64,000 nt of DNA from Homarus americanus (GCF_018991925.1 NW_024742485.1:372501-436500), one strand, 5' to 3'; positions 21,069 to 33,360 are shown, counted from the stretch's first letter. The notes: generated from the letters alone by a model not told the origin. A program made the numbers and translations.

Positions 21069-22412
21069 AATAATAATAATTAACGGTTTATTGAAAAGTT
21101 CTGCAGCCAGAAGGTTGAAAATATACATTGGACATAAATGACTTATTACATACATTTGTGGTTTAACAAAAGCCTTCATTAGAGAAGGTGAAAGACATAC
21201 AGTGAACATACAGATTAATGTTTACACACGTAGATCATGTGAGCTGAGGTGTTGAAGCAGCAGACGTAGTGTAGTAGCTCCCTACAGATGGTGTTATGAG
21301 GGGCATGACGTGGTGTACTAGTTCCCTCACAGATGGTGTTATGAGGGGCATCACGTGGTGTAGTAATTCCCTCACAGATGGTGTTATGGGGGGCATCACG
21401 TGGTGTAGTAATTCCCTCACAGATGGTGTTATGAGGGGCATCACGTGGTGTAGTACTCCCTCACAGATGGTGTTATGAGGGACCTGACGTGGTGTAATAG
21501 TTCCCTCAAGATGGTGTTATGAGGACCTGACGTGATGTAATAGTTCCCTCACAGATGGTGTTATAGGGGACCTGACGTGATGTAATAGTTCCCTCACAGA
21601 TGGTGTAGAGGACCTGACGTGATGTAATAGTTCCCTCACAGATGGTGTTATGAGGGACTGACTTTGTAATTCCCTCACAGATGGTGTTATGAGGGCATCA
21701 CGTGGTGTAGTAATTCCCTCACAGATGGTGTTATGAGGCATCGGGTGTAAACTCCGTCACAGTTAATAGGGCATCACGTGGTGTAACTCCTCACAGATGG
21801 TGTATGAGGACCTGACGTGGATAGTTCCTCACAGTGTATGAGGACCTGACGATTATATTCCCTCACAGATGGTGTAGGGACCTGACTGGTGTAATAGTTC
21901 CCTCACAGATGGTGTTATGAGGGACCTGGTGATTAATAGTTCCCTCATGGTGTTATGAGGGACCTGACGTGGTGTAGTAGTTCCCTCACAGATGGTGTAT
22001 GAGGGGGCCTCACATGATGCTGGCAACTCATTCACTAAGTGGTGTCGTAGCATCATGGGGACACCACGTGGTCTGGTGTCACAGGACCTGAGTGAGGTGT
22101 GGTCCCAGACCTCCCTATCGTGGACGTATTAACACATAGCTGGTGTTGTTGAGTCTCAGGGCAGTTATCACTGGGTACCTGGGACCTCACTGTGTGAAGG
22201 TTAGCGGGTACGACTCAGCTGTTGTTTCTGACTAGCACTGTTCACCACTATTCAACACTGGTTCCATTTCTTTCTAAATGAAATAGTAACTTCTGGCGAG
22301 AACTTGTTGATATTCCGGTGGGAGGAGGGTTCAGGGAGGGAGTTGGTATGGGCCAACATAACAGTTGACCTGGCTGCTGCCAGAGCAGCGCCAGGTACGT
22401 CAACCCTTCGGT
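21068..22412 (-). mobile_element. unnamed retroelement copy A, split by an internal minisatellite
   Basis: Read on the minus strand it starts at GACGTACCTGGCGCTGCTC and ends TTTTCAATAAACCGTTAATT plus a TTA/CA tail. Both flanks (21071-21268 and 22150-22411) align with copy B at 47931-48437. The last 50 nt also match the 3' end of the LINE at 2434 and 24363, including AATAAA. No RNA polymerase III B box is visible in the 5' part, so it is either a truncated LINE relative or a non-autonomous element using the same 3' tail. Confidence 0.75.
21269..22015. repeat. 45-bp minisatellite inside retroelement copy A
   Basis: About 17 units contain GTTCCCTCACAGATGGTG then TTATGAGGGACCTGACGTGG. Copy B has only a single partial counterpart (GTAGTAACTCCCTC), so the array arose after insertion of copy A. 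About 120 bp of further sequence at 22020-22140 is also absent from copy B. Confidence 0.88.
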
Positions 22413-22544
22413 GTGTGTGTGTGGGGGGGCCGTGAATAAATTATCCTGGTCTTTGATGTTTTTAATTAGAATACAACAAGTACAGATATTACGAAAGTAA
22501 TAACAAATACATAACACTGTATTATTTATTTTTTGTATCAGTAG

Positions 22545-22587
<43 letters not shown>

Positions 22588-23283
22588 CAACACTCACTAC
22601 ACCTCATCCACACACACCCTAAGTCTTCACACCCTCCCCACACACCCCTCACCCCACCTCCCACACACCCCACCTCACCCCACCCCTCCACCCCCCTCTC
22701 TCACCCCCTCCATTGGTAAAGACACTACTGGCTCGAAGAATCATACCCCCCTCAACCAGATAGATACATTGGCTCTGTATTTTTACAAATTAGTGTATAA
22801 TCAATGTGCTGTTCCCATCGTTCATCAATCATCAGGGAGAGAATGAGGGGTGAGAGGGACAGATAAGTGAGAGGGAGATAGAGTGAGAGGGAGATGAAAG
22901 TGAGAGGAGAGATAGAGTGAGAGGAGATAGAGTGAGGGTGAGATAGAGAGAGAGGAGAGATAGAGTGAGAGGAGAGATATATGGGGGTGAGGGGAGAGAG
23001 AGAGAGTGAGAGATAGAGTGAGAGGAGAGATAGAAGGTGAGAGAGGAGATAGAGTGAGAGGGAGAGATAGAGAGGGAGAGAGATAGAGGGAGAGAGAGAG
23101 AGGAGAGAGTGAGAGAGAGAGAGAGTTGGGAGGAGGATTGGATGTGGGGTTAAGATCGAGTGTGTTAGTTTGTTTGTGTGTGTTTGCTCTCTCTCTCTCT
23201 CTCTCTCTCTCTCGTTTCTCATTCTATGCCTGTTTATCTCTCTCTCTCTCCCCTTTCTCTCTCTGGCATCATATCTGTCTGCC

Positions 23284-23336
<53 letters not shown>

Positions 23337-23340
23337 TTAA
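22413..23340. repeat. (ATA)n, C-rich, GA-rich, CT and CTGT tracts
   Basis: (ATA)n at 22546-22585, CCCCAC-type repeats at 22600-22710, GAGAGGGAGATAGAGT-type degenerate repeats at 22840-23125, (CT)n at 23189-23213, and (CTGT)n at 23277-23336. No gene. Confidence 0.9.
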
Positions 23341-23784
23341 TAAATATAATAAAAAATATGACCCTGGTGTAATAGGCGTTAGCAGTGTCAAGAGAATTAA
23401 ATTGATAACTTTGACGACAGAAAAAATGACAAGAAGTTAGATTAAAAAAAATAACTTTACAGTATAAAAAAAATATGATTTTTTCTTAATTTTAATTCTC
23501 CAGAAGTTTTTTTTCTTTCTCTATCTCTCTTTGTTCTCTCTATCTCTTTCTCTCCCTCTCTCTTTATTATCTCTCTTTATCTCTCTCTTTCTTGGTTGAG
23601 GCGGATAAAATGAACGAATTTAGGGCACGTAAAGATGGCGGAAGAGAGAGAGAGAGAAGAAGAAGAGAGAGAGAGAGAGAGAGATTGACAGTTATAGAGT
23701 AAAGAGATAATACTAATAACAATAATAATAATAATAATAACAATAATATTAATAATCATAATAATAATAATAATAATAATAATG

Positions 23785-23857
<73 letters not shown>

Positions 23858-24050
23858 CCTCACTAACTATTCACTAAAAATACTTATGAAACTACTTCCA
23901 AAATTTACGATACAAAAAAATATATATATAATTACCTCAGTGTGTAAAAGTTGCACTAAGTTATTCTCGCCTGATATATTTCGACCTATTTCAGATCACC
24001 TTCAGGGTATACTATTTCGGGAACCAAAAGTATATTTCACTAGTAGATTA
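23341..24050. repeat. AT-rich DNA, CT/GA tracts and long (ATA)n
   Basis: Unique A/T-rich DNA, CT and GA tracts at 23515-23685, and an (AAT)n tract of about 45 units at 23717-23857. No gene. Confidence 0.88.
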
Positions 24051-24102
24051 GATTAGGTTAGGTTAGGTTAGGTTAGGTTTAGGTTAGGTTAGGTTAGGTT
24101 AA
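24051..24102. repeat. short interstitial TTAGG array
   Basis: Nine GGTTA pentamers, one with an extra T. Confidence 0.93.
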
Positions 24103-24288
24103 GATATATTTCAGATATAATACATATTTCAGGACTATCTTATATAAACAGTATATCATTATGTAATTTACCTTACATGAACTAACTATATCCTGTATTA
24201 TATCCCAGGAAATATACAGTTGATATATATAACAAAACACAACTAATTTACCTAATACAAACTTACAATATTGTCAAGACTGCCATTA

Positions 24289-24352
<64 letters not shown>

Positions 24353-24362
24353 ATAATAATAA
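24103..24362. repeat. AT-rich spacer, (GT)n and (TAA)n tail
   Basis: AT-rich unique DNA, then (GT)n at 24293-24347 and five TAA units. On the sense strand of the adjoining LINE this is a (TTA)n(CA)n tail. Confidence 0.9.
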
Positions 24363-24715
24363 TAATTAACGGTTTATTGAAAGAGCATGGCAGCTGGAAG
24401 GCTGAAAATATACAGTTACATAATTGGGGAATGGGTCTCTTGATTTACAAATAATATACAAGTAACATAAATTGATACAAATATGATATATAATAACTAG
24501 ATGGGAGAAGGTCATACTACAGGGCATTTCAACATAGTGACAGTGCAAGTAGGATTGACTGGGAGTGAATACACTGGTTGATTACAGTTTATTGATAATT
24601 TTACAATGGTTGGGACTGGGCTGTTCTTATAGCGATCAGTTCGTGCTCGTATGGGCTGGATGCGGTTGTGGTGTCGAACAGCAATTCTCAGGCGGTAGGT
24701 GGTAGGAGGAGCCGG
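24363..24715 (-). mobile_element. second 5'-truncated copy of the LINE at 2434
   Basis: Nearly identical to 2434-2760 over its length. The minus frame reads RIAVRHHNRIQPIRARTDRY then KNSPVPTIVK and the shared 3' UTR with AATAAA. It starts about 200 nt further downstream in the element than the first copy, so both are independent truncations. Confidence 0.85.
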
Positions 24716-24775
24716 TGTTGCTACTAAATAATCCATCGCATTTTGCTTCTCCCTTGAAACACAATATCCTTCTGA

Positions 24776-25212
<437 letters not shown>

Positions 25213-25266
25213 CGTTCATCACTCAGGAATATCCGAGTCAACATACATAACAGAGTGAAGAAGTTC
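25213..25266 (-). CDS. candidate 54-nt internal exon (minus strand)
   Basis: On the minus strand, TGTATGTTCGTCACAG is followed by 54 nt and a good donor, ACG/GTGAGTT. One frame is open: NFFTLLCMLTRIFLSDE, hydrophobic then acidic. Short length makes a chance match quite possible. Confidence 0.25.
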
Positions 25267-26330
25267 CTGTGACGAACATACAGATTTTATTTAATGGCGA
25301 ATTCCTCCTGGCTTTTATGGTATTGTGTGAGGATTAGTACCGTCACGGAGCAGTCAATTGTGGAGCTCTCTCTCTCTCTCTCTGTTTGTTTCTCTTGCTG
25401 TCTGTCTCTCTTTCTCTGTCTAATTCTTTTTTCCCTCTATCTCAGTGTCTCTCTATATCTGTCTTTCTCTCTGTGTCTACTTTCTACGTCCTCCCTTCCT
25501 CCTCCTCCCCCCCTTCACCTCCCCCCACTAATCCCCCCCGCCACAGCCCCGAGACAACATTTCAGGGCATCTAACAGCTCGCTAGAGTAAAATTTTCAGA
25601 GGCTAGAGGAGAAAGCACAATAAGTAAGGCTCCTCGTGTTGTAATGCACAGCTTGTCGATTTTTCTTGTGGCACCGGGAATAATGGCACCTATAAAAGCA
25701 AATGGCACTCCTCCCTCCTCCCTCCCTCCCTCCCTCCCTCCCTCCCTCCCCTCCCTCCTATAGATAGAGGGGAGGGAGGGAGGAAAGATGTTTTTTTTCT
25801 AGTGTTTTTTTAGGTGTTTGGTAGGTGTTTTGGCTTTGTGGTGTAACTGAAGGATTATTGGTCGTAGGATGTGATGGTGGTGTGAAGGAGGGAAGGATGA
25901 TGTTTTGTGGTGTGGTATGGTGTAGTGAGGGGTATGGTATGTTGTGATGTGGAGTAATGATGAGGATGTGGTGTGTTGTGATGTGGTGTGAGTGAGGATG
26001 TGGTGTGTTGTGGTGTGGTGTGAGTGAGGATGTGGTGTGGTGTTGATGTGGTGTGAGTGGGGATGTGGTGTGTTGTGATGTGTGGGTGAGGATGTGGTGT
26101 GTTGTGATGTGGTGTGGTGGTGTGGTGTGGTGTTGTGATGTGGTGTGAGTGAGGATGTGGTGTGGGTACTGCTGAAGGTATGTGTCGCAGGGATGTGTCG
26201 CAGGGATGTGTGGTACAAGCCAGTATCAGGCTGCCAGGTATCGTGCTCTCAGTGTTTTAAAGGTCTAGTTTGAAGGTAATCAGCTGAGTTATGACACTGT
26301 GTTGACTTATGATTATTATCCCCAAGTCCT
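25267..26330. repeat. CT-rich DNA, (CTCC)n and GTGGTGT minisatellite
   Basis: CT-rich sequence at 25360-25550, a unique piece with a TATA-like TATAAAAG at about 25691, (CTCC)n at 25704-25760, and a GATGTGGTGTGAGTGAG-type minisatellite at 25865-26165. No gene. Confidence 0.88.
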
Positions 26331-26745
26331 TTGTTTGTCTCCTCCTCTTCATCCTCTTCCTTATTCCTCCAACTCCCTGCCTTCTCCTCCTCCTCGTTCT
26401 CTTCTTCCTCCTCCTCCTCTTTATCCTCGTCCTTATTCCTCCAACTCCCTGCCTTCTCCTTCTCTTCTTTTTCCTCCGACTTCCTGCCTCCTCCCCTCCT
26501 TTCTCCTTTCCCATATTTCCCTTTCCTTCTCCCTCTCTCTCTCTCTCTCTCTCCTCCTTCCTGTACTCCATCTCTTCCCTACCTACCCTCTTAGATTTCA
26601 CCTCTTCCCTCCTTCACTATCTCTCCGCCTTGCCCTCTTCCTTCCACCTTCCTCCCTTCCCCTCCTCCACCCCCTCCACCACCAACCTTCCTCCCTGCCT
26701 CTCCACCTCCACCTTCCACCCTTCCACCCCTCCCCCCTCATATAA
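26331..26745. repeat. C/T-rich block with a 70-80 bp duplication
   Basis: CTCC and TTCC runs contain TTATTCCTCCAACTCCCTGC twice about 80 bp apart (near 26360 and 26430) and a related CTTCCTGCC copy. Open frames are low-complexity. Confidence 0.88.
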
Positions 26746-27955
26746 ACAACACACAAGTAAGGTATAATGATAATGTTTAGTCTAGCCTCAGATGATGATA
26801 TGTGTGTGTGTACCATTTTTAGACCATCTCTTCTAAAGGTGCTTTTCGCGATCCTCTCCCAAGCGAGTCAAGGTTCTTTTTAAAAGGTTCAAGGTTATTT
26901 AGAAGGTCCAAGGGCTCTCAAATGGCTCTCAGAAGACGCTCAAAAGGCTCAAGGGATCTCAAAAGGGTTTAGATAGCTGTAGTTGTGAGTCAAATTTTTC
27001 TCGTCCAGTTCCCATATCAAACCTTTTAAACCAAATACTGGGTTTGGTTTTTGTTGCTGTTCTTTATCTGTAAAAAAACCCAATTCGTAGTCGTAGGTAA
27101 ATGGTTTCAATTTAAGTTTTTTTTTTTTTTTTTACATGGAATTATTAAAAGAAACCGTTTATTTGTAGTCTGAAGGAAGTAATTTAAGTCAGGTTTCTAT
27201 TTCATTTAGACATTATTCTAATCAATTTACGAATTGTTGATGAAAATATGGTTTTAGTTTTAGGTTTCTACGCCATCTTCATCATTAGGTTTCTACGCCT
27301 TCTTGATCATGTTCTCTAGAAACCAGTTCATGTCCCTTATACCTCACTATTCAGCTCAGGAGTTGGTAAAGATGCGGTTTCAATTTTGTTTTTGTTTTCT
27401 AAGATGACATTTTGAAGATTTGTTTATGGGTAGACCGAAGGAAATAATTTTAATTCCAGGTGATGTTCGGCTCTCAGTTGACTATAGTACGAGCTCAACT
27501 TCAGTGGTCAGGTCTTTGCCTTTTGTTATATTAGGTTTACCTTGGTTTAACTTGCCTTTTGATACTGTTGGGTTTATCTTGGTTTAATTCTCAAGATATT
27601 TCACTGACTCCTTACCATAATTTATAAAACAATCCCCCCCCCCCCCAAAAAAAATAATAATTAACGTTTTTTTTACCATAATTCATGATAAAATTCCCTA
27701 AAAATTCTGTCCTCTTGGTATTTTTTTTTAAATATAATTCCTAAAGAATTTTTTTTTAACTTCTCAGGAAAATTTCCCCAAAAGGACAGCATTTTTAGGG
27801 ATTTTCTTAGGATAAATCCCGTGAAAATTTCCTAAAAATACTGTCATCTTGGCATAATTCTCAAGAAAATTCCCTCAAATCGTGTTTTCTTAGGGAGTTA
27901 TTCAAAACAGTTCCTTAGTGACGTCAACTTCAGAGAGGGGAAACAAGAGTTCATT
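26746..27955. other. AT-rich unique DNA with degenerate duplications
   Basis: Imprecise repeats of CAAGGTT and GGCTCTCAAA lie at 26865-26970, and AATTTCC/CCTAAAAATACTGTC at 27680-27860. A 13-base poly-C and long poly-T tracts are present. No exon could be supported. Confidence 0.65.
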
Positions 27956-28185
27956 CAGGACAAGGTTAACGAAGACAGGTGAACTTAATAGGTTAACGAG
28001 AACAGGTGAACTTACAAGGTTAACGAGAACAGGTGAACTTACAAGGTTAACGAGTACAGGTGAACTTACAAGGTTAACAAGGACAGGTGAACTTACAAGG
28101 TTAACGAGTACAGGTGAACTTACAAGGTTAATGAGGACAGGTGAACTTACAAGGTTAACGAAGACAGGTGAACTTAATATGGCGA
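27956..28185. repeat. 27-bp minisatellite with a GTAAGT in most units (minus strand)
   Basis: About eight copies of ACAGGTGAACTTACAAGGTT then AACGAGA. The 27-bp period keeps all frames in phase (LTRTGELTR on plus, VNLVSSPVL on minus). The minus strand of each full unit contains CTTGTAAGTTC, a near-consensus 5' splice site. Confidence 0.94.
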
Positions 28186-28198
28186 CCTCCTGAAGTAA

Positions 28199-28211
28199 GG
28201 CTGGTGGCAGT

Positions 28212-28253
<42 letters not shown>

Positions 28254-28358
28254 CAACCATCACCCTGGAACAGTTTATACTCGTATTTAAGCGAAACTTT
28301 TGTGTGCAGATCAGAACTTGGCCATTTCTCTCTCTCTCTCTCTACACTGCCACCAGCC
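28199..28358. mobile_element. fold-back (inverted-repeat) element of about 160 bp
   Basis: GGCTGGTGGCAGTG at 28199-28212 is the exact complement of CACTGCCACCAGCC at 28345-28358. The (GA)n tract inside the left arm pairs with the (CT)n tract inside the right arm, extending the stem to about 30 bp. About 75 nt of non-repeat sequence forms the loop. No clear target duplication is seen, so transposon origin is only possible. Confidence 0.65.
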
Positions 28359-28364
28359 ATACAG

Positions 28365-28420
28365 TATATATATATATAAAACCTGGTGATAACACAGCTA
28401 AAACTCTCCTCACTGCTGTG
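28365..28420 (+). promoter_or_regulatory. possible TATA/initiator pair
   Basis: TATATATATATAAAA at about 28366-28381 is followed about 30 bp later by CCTCACTGC, an initiator-like match. No coding exon downstream supports it, and the TATA could be an SSR. Confidence 0.15.
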
Positions 28421-28516
28421 CTAATTTACGACTGTTGGGGCAGGTGACATACTGCTGCACACCCACGCTCTCTGCCATGACCACTCCTTTACTGAGAGGT
28501 GTGTGTGTGTTTAACG

Positions 28517-28550
<34 letters not shown>

Positions 28551-28927
28551 GCGCGCACACTGTAATACCCAAGAGATGGTGAGTGTTGTGTTATTATCCT
28601 CTGGCGTATGTATCCAATCTCTCTCTCTCTCTCTCTCTCGTATTTCTACTGTTTATCCATTTTTCTTCTGTTTCATCATTTATTCTCATTTTCTTTCGTG
28701 GTTTAGGTTGACGTAAGAATTATTGTGAGTGTTTTTGTTGTGTTTGTTTCATGTGTTGTGGGTGTTTTCTCTCACGGGGGAACTTGTTTGTTTGTTTCTT
28801 GTTGTTGTCTAAGTGTTGTTTATTTGTGAGAAAACAACGTGGCCTTAGTTAGTTTTGTTTTCACATCGAACGTGTTGAGACTTAAATGGAGGGTGCACAT
28901 GTGAGCGTCCAGACACACACACACACA

Positions 28928-29002
<75 letters not shown>

Positions 29003-29540
29003 CACGTAAATATACAAAAAATCCCTCAAATCATTACTCTGTTTATATTACCTATCCTGTTACCTGTACACACACACACACACACACACACCTGGATATA
29101 TATAATACACCCATATACCTGTCCTTACTCTGTACACACACACAGACACACACACACACCTGGATATATAATTACACCACATATACCTATCCTGTTACCT
29201 GTACACGCACACCTGGATATATAATTACACCTAAACACCAAAAGCATCCCAGATATGTAATTTACTCATCATCCCAGATATGTAATTTACTCATCCTAGA
29301 ACAAAGCCAAAAAACAACAGAAATATAACACCACCCCACCTCCCCCACTCGTTAAAACAATATATACAACAATACTAACTAATGCTGTATACTCAAACAA
29401 CATACAAGTTATGTTTATACTCTGGAAATATTTGTGAGCAATGCCACCACGGTGTGCATACGTAATGTTATACCTGTGTAGTAGAAATAACGTGTGGTGG
29501 CAGTGGGTTTTCATTTGAGTCTCGTGTTTACTGTTTTGTG
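28421..29540. repeat. CA, CT tracts and a 75-bp imperfect triplication
   Basis: (CA)n at 28519-28560 and 28913-29002, and (CT)n at 28619-28638. At 29040-29230 CACACCTGGATATATA with ACCTATCCTGTTACCTGTAC recurs three times. CAGATATGTAATTTACTCAT is duplicated near 29252 and 29275. No gene. Confidence 0.85.
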
Positions 29541-30012
29541 GAGGGAGGGAAGGAGGGGAAACGAGGGGGGAAGGGATGGCGAGAGGGGGTGGGAGGGAGG
29601 GGGAAACAGGGGAAGGAGGAGGGGGATACGAGAGGGTGGGAGGGGAAACGAGAGAGGGGGAAACGATAGAGAAGGGTGGAGGAAGGAGAGAAGAGACAAT
29701 GGGAGAGAGATAAGAGAGGGAGAGGAGAGAAAATGGATGATTGGATGGAAGGAGAGAGAGAATATAAAGAAGATAGAGGAAGAGAGGCACCGAGAGAGGA
29801 CAGAGGGAGGGAAGCAGGGAGGTAGAGAGGGAGAGAAGCAGAGAGGAAGGAAGTGAGGGAGCCTGGGAGAGAGGGAGAGAGGAGGGGGGGAAGAGAGGGA
29901 GGTAGAGAGAGAGAGAGAATCAGGCAGGGAGAGAGAGAGGGAAGGCAGATGATGTAGGCTCATCATGAACCCCCCTCCCCCCCCCTTCCCCCTACCCCTC
30001 CCCGCCCCCCCA
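29541..30012. repeat. purine-rich GGGAGGAAGG block then C-rich tract
   Basis: About 400 bp of G/A sequence with GAGAGGGGGAAACGA variants, then a C-rich stretch at 29969-30012. Confidence 0.93.
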
Positions 30013-30211
30013 CACTATGTAAACATGGATCAGTATTAATTACAGTAATAGTTAACAGGGAGATTAACGCAGTTAAAACTATCAACACCAATTTATGAGT
30101 GTTTTATCTTCACCCAACTAAAGCATTAATAGAAGCTTTGCCGGAATTAAAAAAAAACGCGCCATACAGAGCATATTGCATACATACATTGATGGCTATG
30201 TATGTATGTAT

Positions 30212-30332
30212 GTAATTGGGTACCAGGATGATTCGCGGATAGTTTCGAAGTAATTATTAGCCAGTGCAGTTGGCGAGTTGTCCGATCTTCCTGGTATTAT
30301 TCCTCGACATTGGTTCATACAGCTCGTTAACA

Positions 30333-30334
<2 letters not shown>
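30212..30334 (+). mobile_element. SINE fragment (third copy)
   Basis: TTAGCCAGTGCAGTTGGCGA, GTTGTCC, TATTCCT and CTCGTTAAC blocks match the SINE bodies at 35318 and 46928 in order, about 75% by eye. ATGT repeats precede it and (GT)n follows. The head and the 3' third are missing. Confidence 0.75.
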
Positions 30335-30375
<41 letters not shown>

Positions 30376-30668
30376 TTTATGATGTACGTGTGTGTGCCTT
30401 TGTGAATGTGTTGAATTTTTTCGCTCTGAATATTTGCATGTCTGAATATGTTCATGCATGTATGTCTCTGTGTCTATCTGTGTGTGTGTGCAGGTGTAGG
30501 TGTGTGTAGGCCTGTGTGCAGTGTAGGTGTGTGTATGTACCTGTATGTATGTAGGTGTGTGTAGGTGTAGCAGGTATGTGCATATGTGTAGCAGGTGTTT
30601 GTGTGTGTATATAAAGATGCATTCCTCACACCTACCCGCCACCACCACCTCTTTGCTATTCCCCCAAG
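30335..30668. repeat. (GT)n and GTGTAGGTGTGTG degenerate repeats
   Basis: (GT)n lies at 30334-30372, then degenerate GTGTAGG and GTATGT repeats to about 30610. The final 50 bp become C-rich before the exon candidate. Confidence 0.85.
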
Positions 30669-30767
30669 ACGCAGGAGATCACTGAGGCGGGACCTGGCTG
30701 GCCACGAGGGAGAGATGAAGAGTTCCTATCACCCTCACACCTTCATCTTCCCCCTCCTTCACTCTAG
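30669..30767 (+). CDS. candidate terminal exon, unknown protein
   Basis: After CTTTGCTATTCCCCCAAG a frame reads TQEITEAGPGWPRGRDEEFL then SPSHLHLPPPSL and stops at 30765-30767. Another frame (RRRRSLRRDLAGHEGEMKSS) is also open. Composition is balanced, unlike both neighbours. The acceptor's pyrimidine tract is poor. Confidence 0.22.
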   Translation, partial: TQEITEAGPGWPRGRDEEFLSPSHLHLPPPSL

Positions 30768-30771
30768 CTCC

Positions 30772-31668
30772 TGGTGGTGATGGAGGAAGGGGAGGTGGTG
30801 ATAGTGGTGATGGTGGAAGGGGAGGTGGTGATAGTGGTGATGGTGGAAGGGGAGGTGGTGATAGTGGTGATGGAGGAAGGGGAGGTGGTGATTGTGGTGA
30901 TGGTGGAAGGGGAGGTGGTGATAGTGGTGATGGTGGAAGGGGAGGTGGTGATAGTGGTGATGGTGGAAGGGGAGGTGGTGATAGTGGTGATGGTGGAAGG
31001 GGAGAGGTGGTGATGGTGGTGATGGTGGAAGGGGTGTGGTGATGGTGGTGGTGGAAGGGGGAGGTGGTGATAGTGGTGATGGTGGAAGGGGAGAGGTGGT
31101 GATAGTGGTGATGGGTGGAAGGGAGGTGGTGATAATGGTGATGGTGGAAGGGGGAAGGTGGTGATAGTGGTGATGGTGGAAGGGGGAGGTGGTGATAGTG
31201 GTGATGGTGGAAGGGAGGTGGTGATAGTGTGATGGTGGAAGAGAGGTGGTGATAGTGGTGATGGTGGAAGGGGAGAGGTGGTGATAATGGTGATGGTGGA
31301 AGGGGGAGAGGTGGTGATGGTGGTGATGGTGGAAGAGGTGGTGATAATGGTGATGGTGGAGGGAGAGGTGGTGAATGCGTGGAAATTTGGTAAATTTGAA
31401 GGGGGAGGTGGTGATAGTGGTGATGGTGGAAGGGAGGTGGTGATGGTGGTGATGGGGTGGAAGGGAGAGGTGGTGATAATGTTGATGGTGGAAGGGGAGA
31501 TTGGTGATAGTGGTGATGGTGGAAGGGGGAGATGGTGACTAATGGAGATGGTGGAAGGGAGAGGTGGTGATAATGGTGATGGTGGAAGGGAGGTGGTAAT
31601 GGTGATGGTGGAAGGGGGAGGTGGTGATAAGTGGTGATGGAGGAAGGGGAGGTGGTGATGGTGATGGG
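30772..31668. repeat. 30-bp minisatellite (GATGGTGGAAGGGGAGGTGG type)
   Basis: About 30 units; the first eight are almost perfect and the rest carry 1-3 bp indels. The perfect part is open as a Val/Glu/Gly repeat because 30 is a multiple of three. Confidence 0.96.
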
Positions 31669-32090
31669 GGAAATTATAAGGGACTGACTCTAGAATTACT
31701 CCTTAACCCCTGACATCTCCCATCCTGCTACTAAACCTCCCTTACCCCTCATATCCTACCCTTGACCTCTATCCTCTTGACCCCTATCCCCTTGGCCTCT
31801 ACCCCTTATTTACCCCTTGACCTAACCTTCCTTGACCTCCTGACCCCAACCACCCCTTCACCCCATACTGACCTAACCTTCCTTGTCCTCCTGACCCCAA
31901 CCACCCCCTCGACCCCGCCACTGACCCCTGATATCGCCTTTTTAATCGTAATTTCGGATCTTTGGAAAAAAAATTGGGAAAATTTTGATCTTTCATTCGT
32001 CTTTTATCCGGATATGCTGACAAGACGCTTCCTCCTTCCTTCTTCCTTACACTCCTTCCTTCCTTCTTTTTCCGTGTCGTCGTTCTCCTT
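31669..32090. other. C-rich DNA with duplicated CCTAACCTTCCTTGACCTCC
   Basis: CTTGACCCCTATCC-type imperfect repeats, then a roughly 53-bp duplication beginning GACCTAACCTTCCTTG at 31819 and 31872. The rest is mixed AT and CTTCC sequence. Confidence 0.7.
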
Positions 32091-32159
32091 CATCTCTCTC
32101 TCTCTCTCTCTCTCTCACCTCCTCCTCTTCTTCTCTTCTCCCTTCTCTTCGATTTTCTC

Positions 32160-32460
32160 TCCCTATTTCCAGATGGCTTCACAAAATCTCTTTCTCCCTC
32201 TCTCCCTCTCCTCGTCTTTCTTTTCTCTTTATTCTCCTTTTTCTTTCTTCCCTCCACAGTTTGCAGAAGGCACCGCAATATCTATGTCTCCCTCTTTCCT
32301 ACTCTCTCTCACTCACTCTCTCTATCTTTCTCTCTATCTTTCTCTCTCTCTCATATCTTCTTTCCTCCCAGTTTCAGGAAGAACCTCAACATCTCTCCCT
32401 CCCCCCCCCCTCTCCTCCTCTCCTCTCCTCTCCTCTCTCTCCTCCTACCCCAGTTCGACA
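32160..32460 (+). other. tandem array of 3' splice-site-like segments
   Basis: Four segments each have a long CT tract, a terminal CAG and a related following sequence. They start after AG at 32172, 32259, 32371 and 32453, at spacings of 87, 112 and 82 nt. The sequences after AG are ATGGCTTCACAAAATC, TTTGCAGAAGGCACCGCAAT, TTTCAGGAAGAACCTCAACA and TTCGACAGACACCACAAGAT, which share a TTYNNCAGAANNACCNCAA-like core. This looks like duplication of an intron end plus exon start. Confidence 0.5.
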
Positions 32461-32675
32461 GACACCACAAGATCAACAAAGTAGTACCTCCTCCCCTACC
32501 TAAGACAGCCAGGGTGAACGGTTCGTCAAAGCTTTATCTCCGTCGCATCCCCCATCTCTCTCTTCCTCTGGGTGGGGGAGGTGGGTGGAACTCCATCCAC
32601 TCCCACTCTTTGAGGTATTGGGTCCTTCTGCTCTCCCAGCCCCGTGTTATCTCCTCCGTTACATCCCTCCCATAA
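32454..32675 (+). CDS. candidate exon following the acceptor array
   Basis: After CTCCTACCCCAG the frame reads FDRHHKINKVVPPPLPKTAR then VNGSSKLYLRRIPH, stays open for 73 codons, and stops at 32673-32675. Early residues look protein-like, with a basic/proline mix. The later GGGG and HSHS part is less convincing, so a donor inside is possible (CCAGG/GTGAAC near 32514, or GAG/GTATTG near 32612). The acceptor is the strongest of the four in the array. Protein unrecognised. Confidence 0.33.
   Translation, partial: FDRHHKINKVVPPPLPKTARVNGSSKLYLRRIPHLSLPLGGGGGWNSIHSHSLRYWVLLLSQPRVISSVTSLP

Positions 32676-33360
<685 letters not shown>

Noticed and set aside
25680..25710. TATAAAAG at about 25691 as a core promoter
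   Set aside because: No initiator at the right distance and only (CTCC)n downstream.
26257..26816. Several 70-150 codon frames on both strands
   Set aside because: Low-complexity C/T DNA with frames open on both strands; no splice-defined island.
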